Assembly (NCBI GenBank): GCA_041580375.1
Contig: JBFGDZ010000193.1
Span: 1 to 5,724 of the forward strand
DNA length: 5,724 bases
Direction: 5' to 3'
Source of the DNA: JAPUIN01 sp041580375
GTDB taxonomy: Bacteria > Acidobacteriota > Polarisedimenticolia > Gp22-AA2
Under the pieces are notes generated by a model that made no database searches, was not told the origin of the DNA, and worked only from the letters and a program-made list of their open reading frames with translations. Shown piece by piece: positions 4,810 through 5,724 of this stretch. How positions within the stretch are numbered: position 1 is the stretch's first letter; every line of letters starts with the position of its first letter. The position numbers and the translations under genes are program-made.

Positions 4810-5724
4810 ATGCCGCTCGACACCCCACGGCCGGCTGAGCGGGCCGGCGCCGATCCGGCCCGCCACCGCTTCACGCTGTTCGTCGGCGCGTCCACGGTCG
4901 CCCTTCTCGCGGCGGGCGGACTGGTCACCAGCACCGGATCGGGCCTGGCGGTGCCGGACTGGCCGCTGTCGTTCGGACGGCTCTTCCCTCCGATGATCGG
5001 CGGGGTGCTCTACGAACACGGGCATCGCATGGTGGCGGCATTCGTGGGGCTCCTCACGCTCGTCCTGGCGGCCTGGTACCAGTGGCGCGAGCCGCGACCC
5101 GCGATCCGGCGGCTGGCGCTCGCAGCGCTCGGCGCCGTGATCGCCCAGGGGATCCTCGGGGGCGCGACGGTTCTTCTCCGGCTTCCTGTGGCGATCTCGG
5201 TCGCCCACGCCTGCCTGGCGCAGGCCTTCTTCGGCCTGGTCGTGGCGCTGTCCGTCCTCACCGCGCCGCGTGCAGGCGACGATCGCGCGCGCGACGCCGG
5301 CGGGCTCGCTCCGCCGCGATGGCTCGGGGTGGCGGCGACGGGCCTCGTCTTCGGCCAGGTCGTCCTGGGCGCGATCCTGCGTCACTCCGGAGCCGGGCTG
5401 GCGATCCCGGACGTACCGCTCGCCTTCGGCCGCGTCGTCCCACCGATGACGTCCGCGGCGATCGCCCTCCATTTCTCGCACCGCGTGGGCGCGCTGCTCG
5501 TGGCTGCGGCGGTCATCGCCCTCGCCGTGCGCGTTCTGAGCCGGAATCGGAACAGCCCGGACCTGGTGAAGCCGGTCCTGCTGGCCGTCCTTCTGGTGGC
5601 GGCGCAGATCGTGCTCGGCGGGATCACCGTCGTGACCCGGCTGGCCGTGTGGCCCGCGACGGCACACCTCGTCGTCGGCGCGCTTCTGATGGCGGCCTGC
5701 CTCACCTTCACGCTGCGCGCCTTC
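4810..5724 (+). CDS. ctaA: Haem A synthase (COX15/CtaA family), 3' end cut off by window edge
   Basis: CtaA oxidises the C8 methyl of haem O to the formyl group of haem A, the cofactor of CtaD. The window holds 305 residues with no stop. Eight membrane helices fit, the last at about 281-303, so little is probably missing. The four conserved haem-ligand histidines are His72 (EHGHRM), His133 (AHACLAQ), His224 (HFSHRVG) and His286 (AHLVVGA), corresponding to His60, 123, 216 and 278 of B. subtilis CtaA. Glu69, three residues before His72, matches the catalytically important Glu57. The two halves repeat: STGSGLAVPDWPLSFGR (41-57) resembles HSGAGLAIPDVPLAFGR (192-208), each followed by a Pro-Pro-Met. 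The first periplasmic loop lacks the cysteine pair of the Bacillus enzyme; the only Cys residues are 135 and 297, in helices. ATG at 4810 is the only possible start after the in-frame ctaD stop at 4795-4797. No clear Shine-Dalgarno precedes it, suggesting coupling to ctaD. ctaB (haem O synthase) may lie downstream, not seen. Confidence 0.96.
   Translation, partial: MPLDTPRPAERAGADPARHRFTLFVGASTVALLAAGGLVTSTGSGLAVPDWPLSFGRLFPPMIGGVLYEHGHRMVAAFVGLLTLVLAAWYQWREPRPAIRRLALAALGAVIAQGILGGATVLLRLPVAISVAHACLAQAFFGLVVALSVLTAPRAGDDRARDAGGLAPPRWLGVAATGLVFGQVVLGAILRHSGAGLAIPDVPLAFGRVVPPMTSAAIALHFSHRVGALLVAAAVIALAVRVLSRNRNSPDLVKPVLLAVLLVAAQIVLGGITVVTRLAVWPATAHLVVGALLMAACLTFTLRAF

Noticed and set aside
3558..4838. 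A 426-codon plus-strand frame inside ctaD.
   Set aside because: It is a His/Arg-rich shadow of ctaD in another frame, while the ctaD frame has every catalytic residue.
2920..5667. A 915-codon open frame on the minus strand, antisense to the end of ctaC, all of ctaD and most of ctaA.
   Set aside because: Its translation is rich in Arg, Asp, Glu, His and Gly with no recognisable domain, as expected from the reverse complement of GC-rich coding DNA. The opposite strand encodes three well-conserved proteins over the same span.

Overview
This window comes from a GC-rich bacterium and carries the core of an aa3-type cytochrome c oxidase locus, with a divergent cluster of a DrrA-type ABC exporter and a DUF420 membrane protein beside it. 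The oxidase sequences resemble those I associate with Acidobacteriota and similar GC-rich soil or sediment lineages (a CuA subunit with a Gln-Phe-Asn-Trp motif and subunit I with a Tyr-Ser-His-Pro motif). The window has no rRNA or other phylogenetic marker, so the taxonomic placement is only a guess. No phage, insertion sequence, CRISPR or tRNA signal was seen.

Layout. On the minus strand, reading leftward from base 2082, are an ABC ATPase (2082-1144), an ABC-2 permease (1147-359, GTG start overlapping the ATPase stop by four bases) and a DUF420 protein (354 to the window edge, 3' end cut off). On the plus strand, reading rightward from base 2322, are ctaC (CuA subunit II), ctaD (haem-copper subunit I) and ctaA (haem A synthase, cut off at the right edge within or just after its eighth predicted membrane helix). 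The two arms are separated by a 239-base divergent intergenic region. It holds a good sigma70-like promoter for ctaC, a possible promoter for the ABC operon that would give an almost leaderless transcript, and a strong hairpin in the predicted ctaC leader.

How the genes fit together. CtaC receives electrons from cytochrome c through CuA, and CtaD reduces oxygen at haem a3-CuB while pumping protons. CtaA makes the haem A that CtaD needs. DUF420 proteins include the YozB/CtaM group implicated in aa3 oxidase maturation in Firmicutes. The ABC exporter has no assigned substrate. Its tight coupling to DUF420 and its divergent position against ctaCDA suggest a role in oxidase assembly, but this is an inference.

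Points of most interest are the A2-type proton channel motif (the Glu of canonical GHPEV is absent and Tyr-Ser is present), Phe in place of the usual electron-entry Trp in CtaC, the cysteine-free two-fold-repeated CtaA, and the unexplained ABC exporter. I do not see a wholly new system here. The window is mostly a respiratory-chain locus with an under-studied accessory module.
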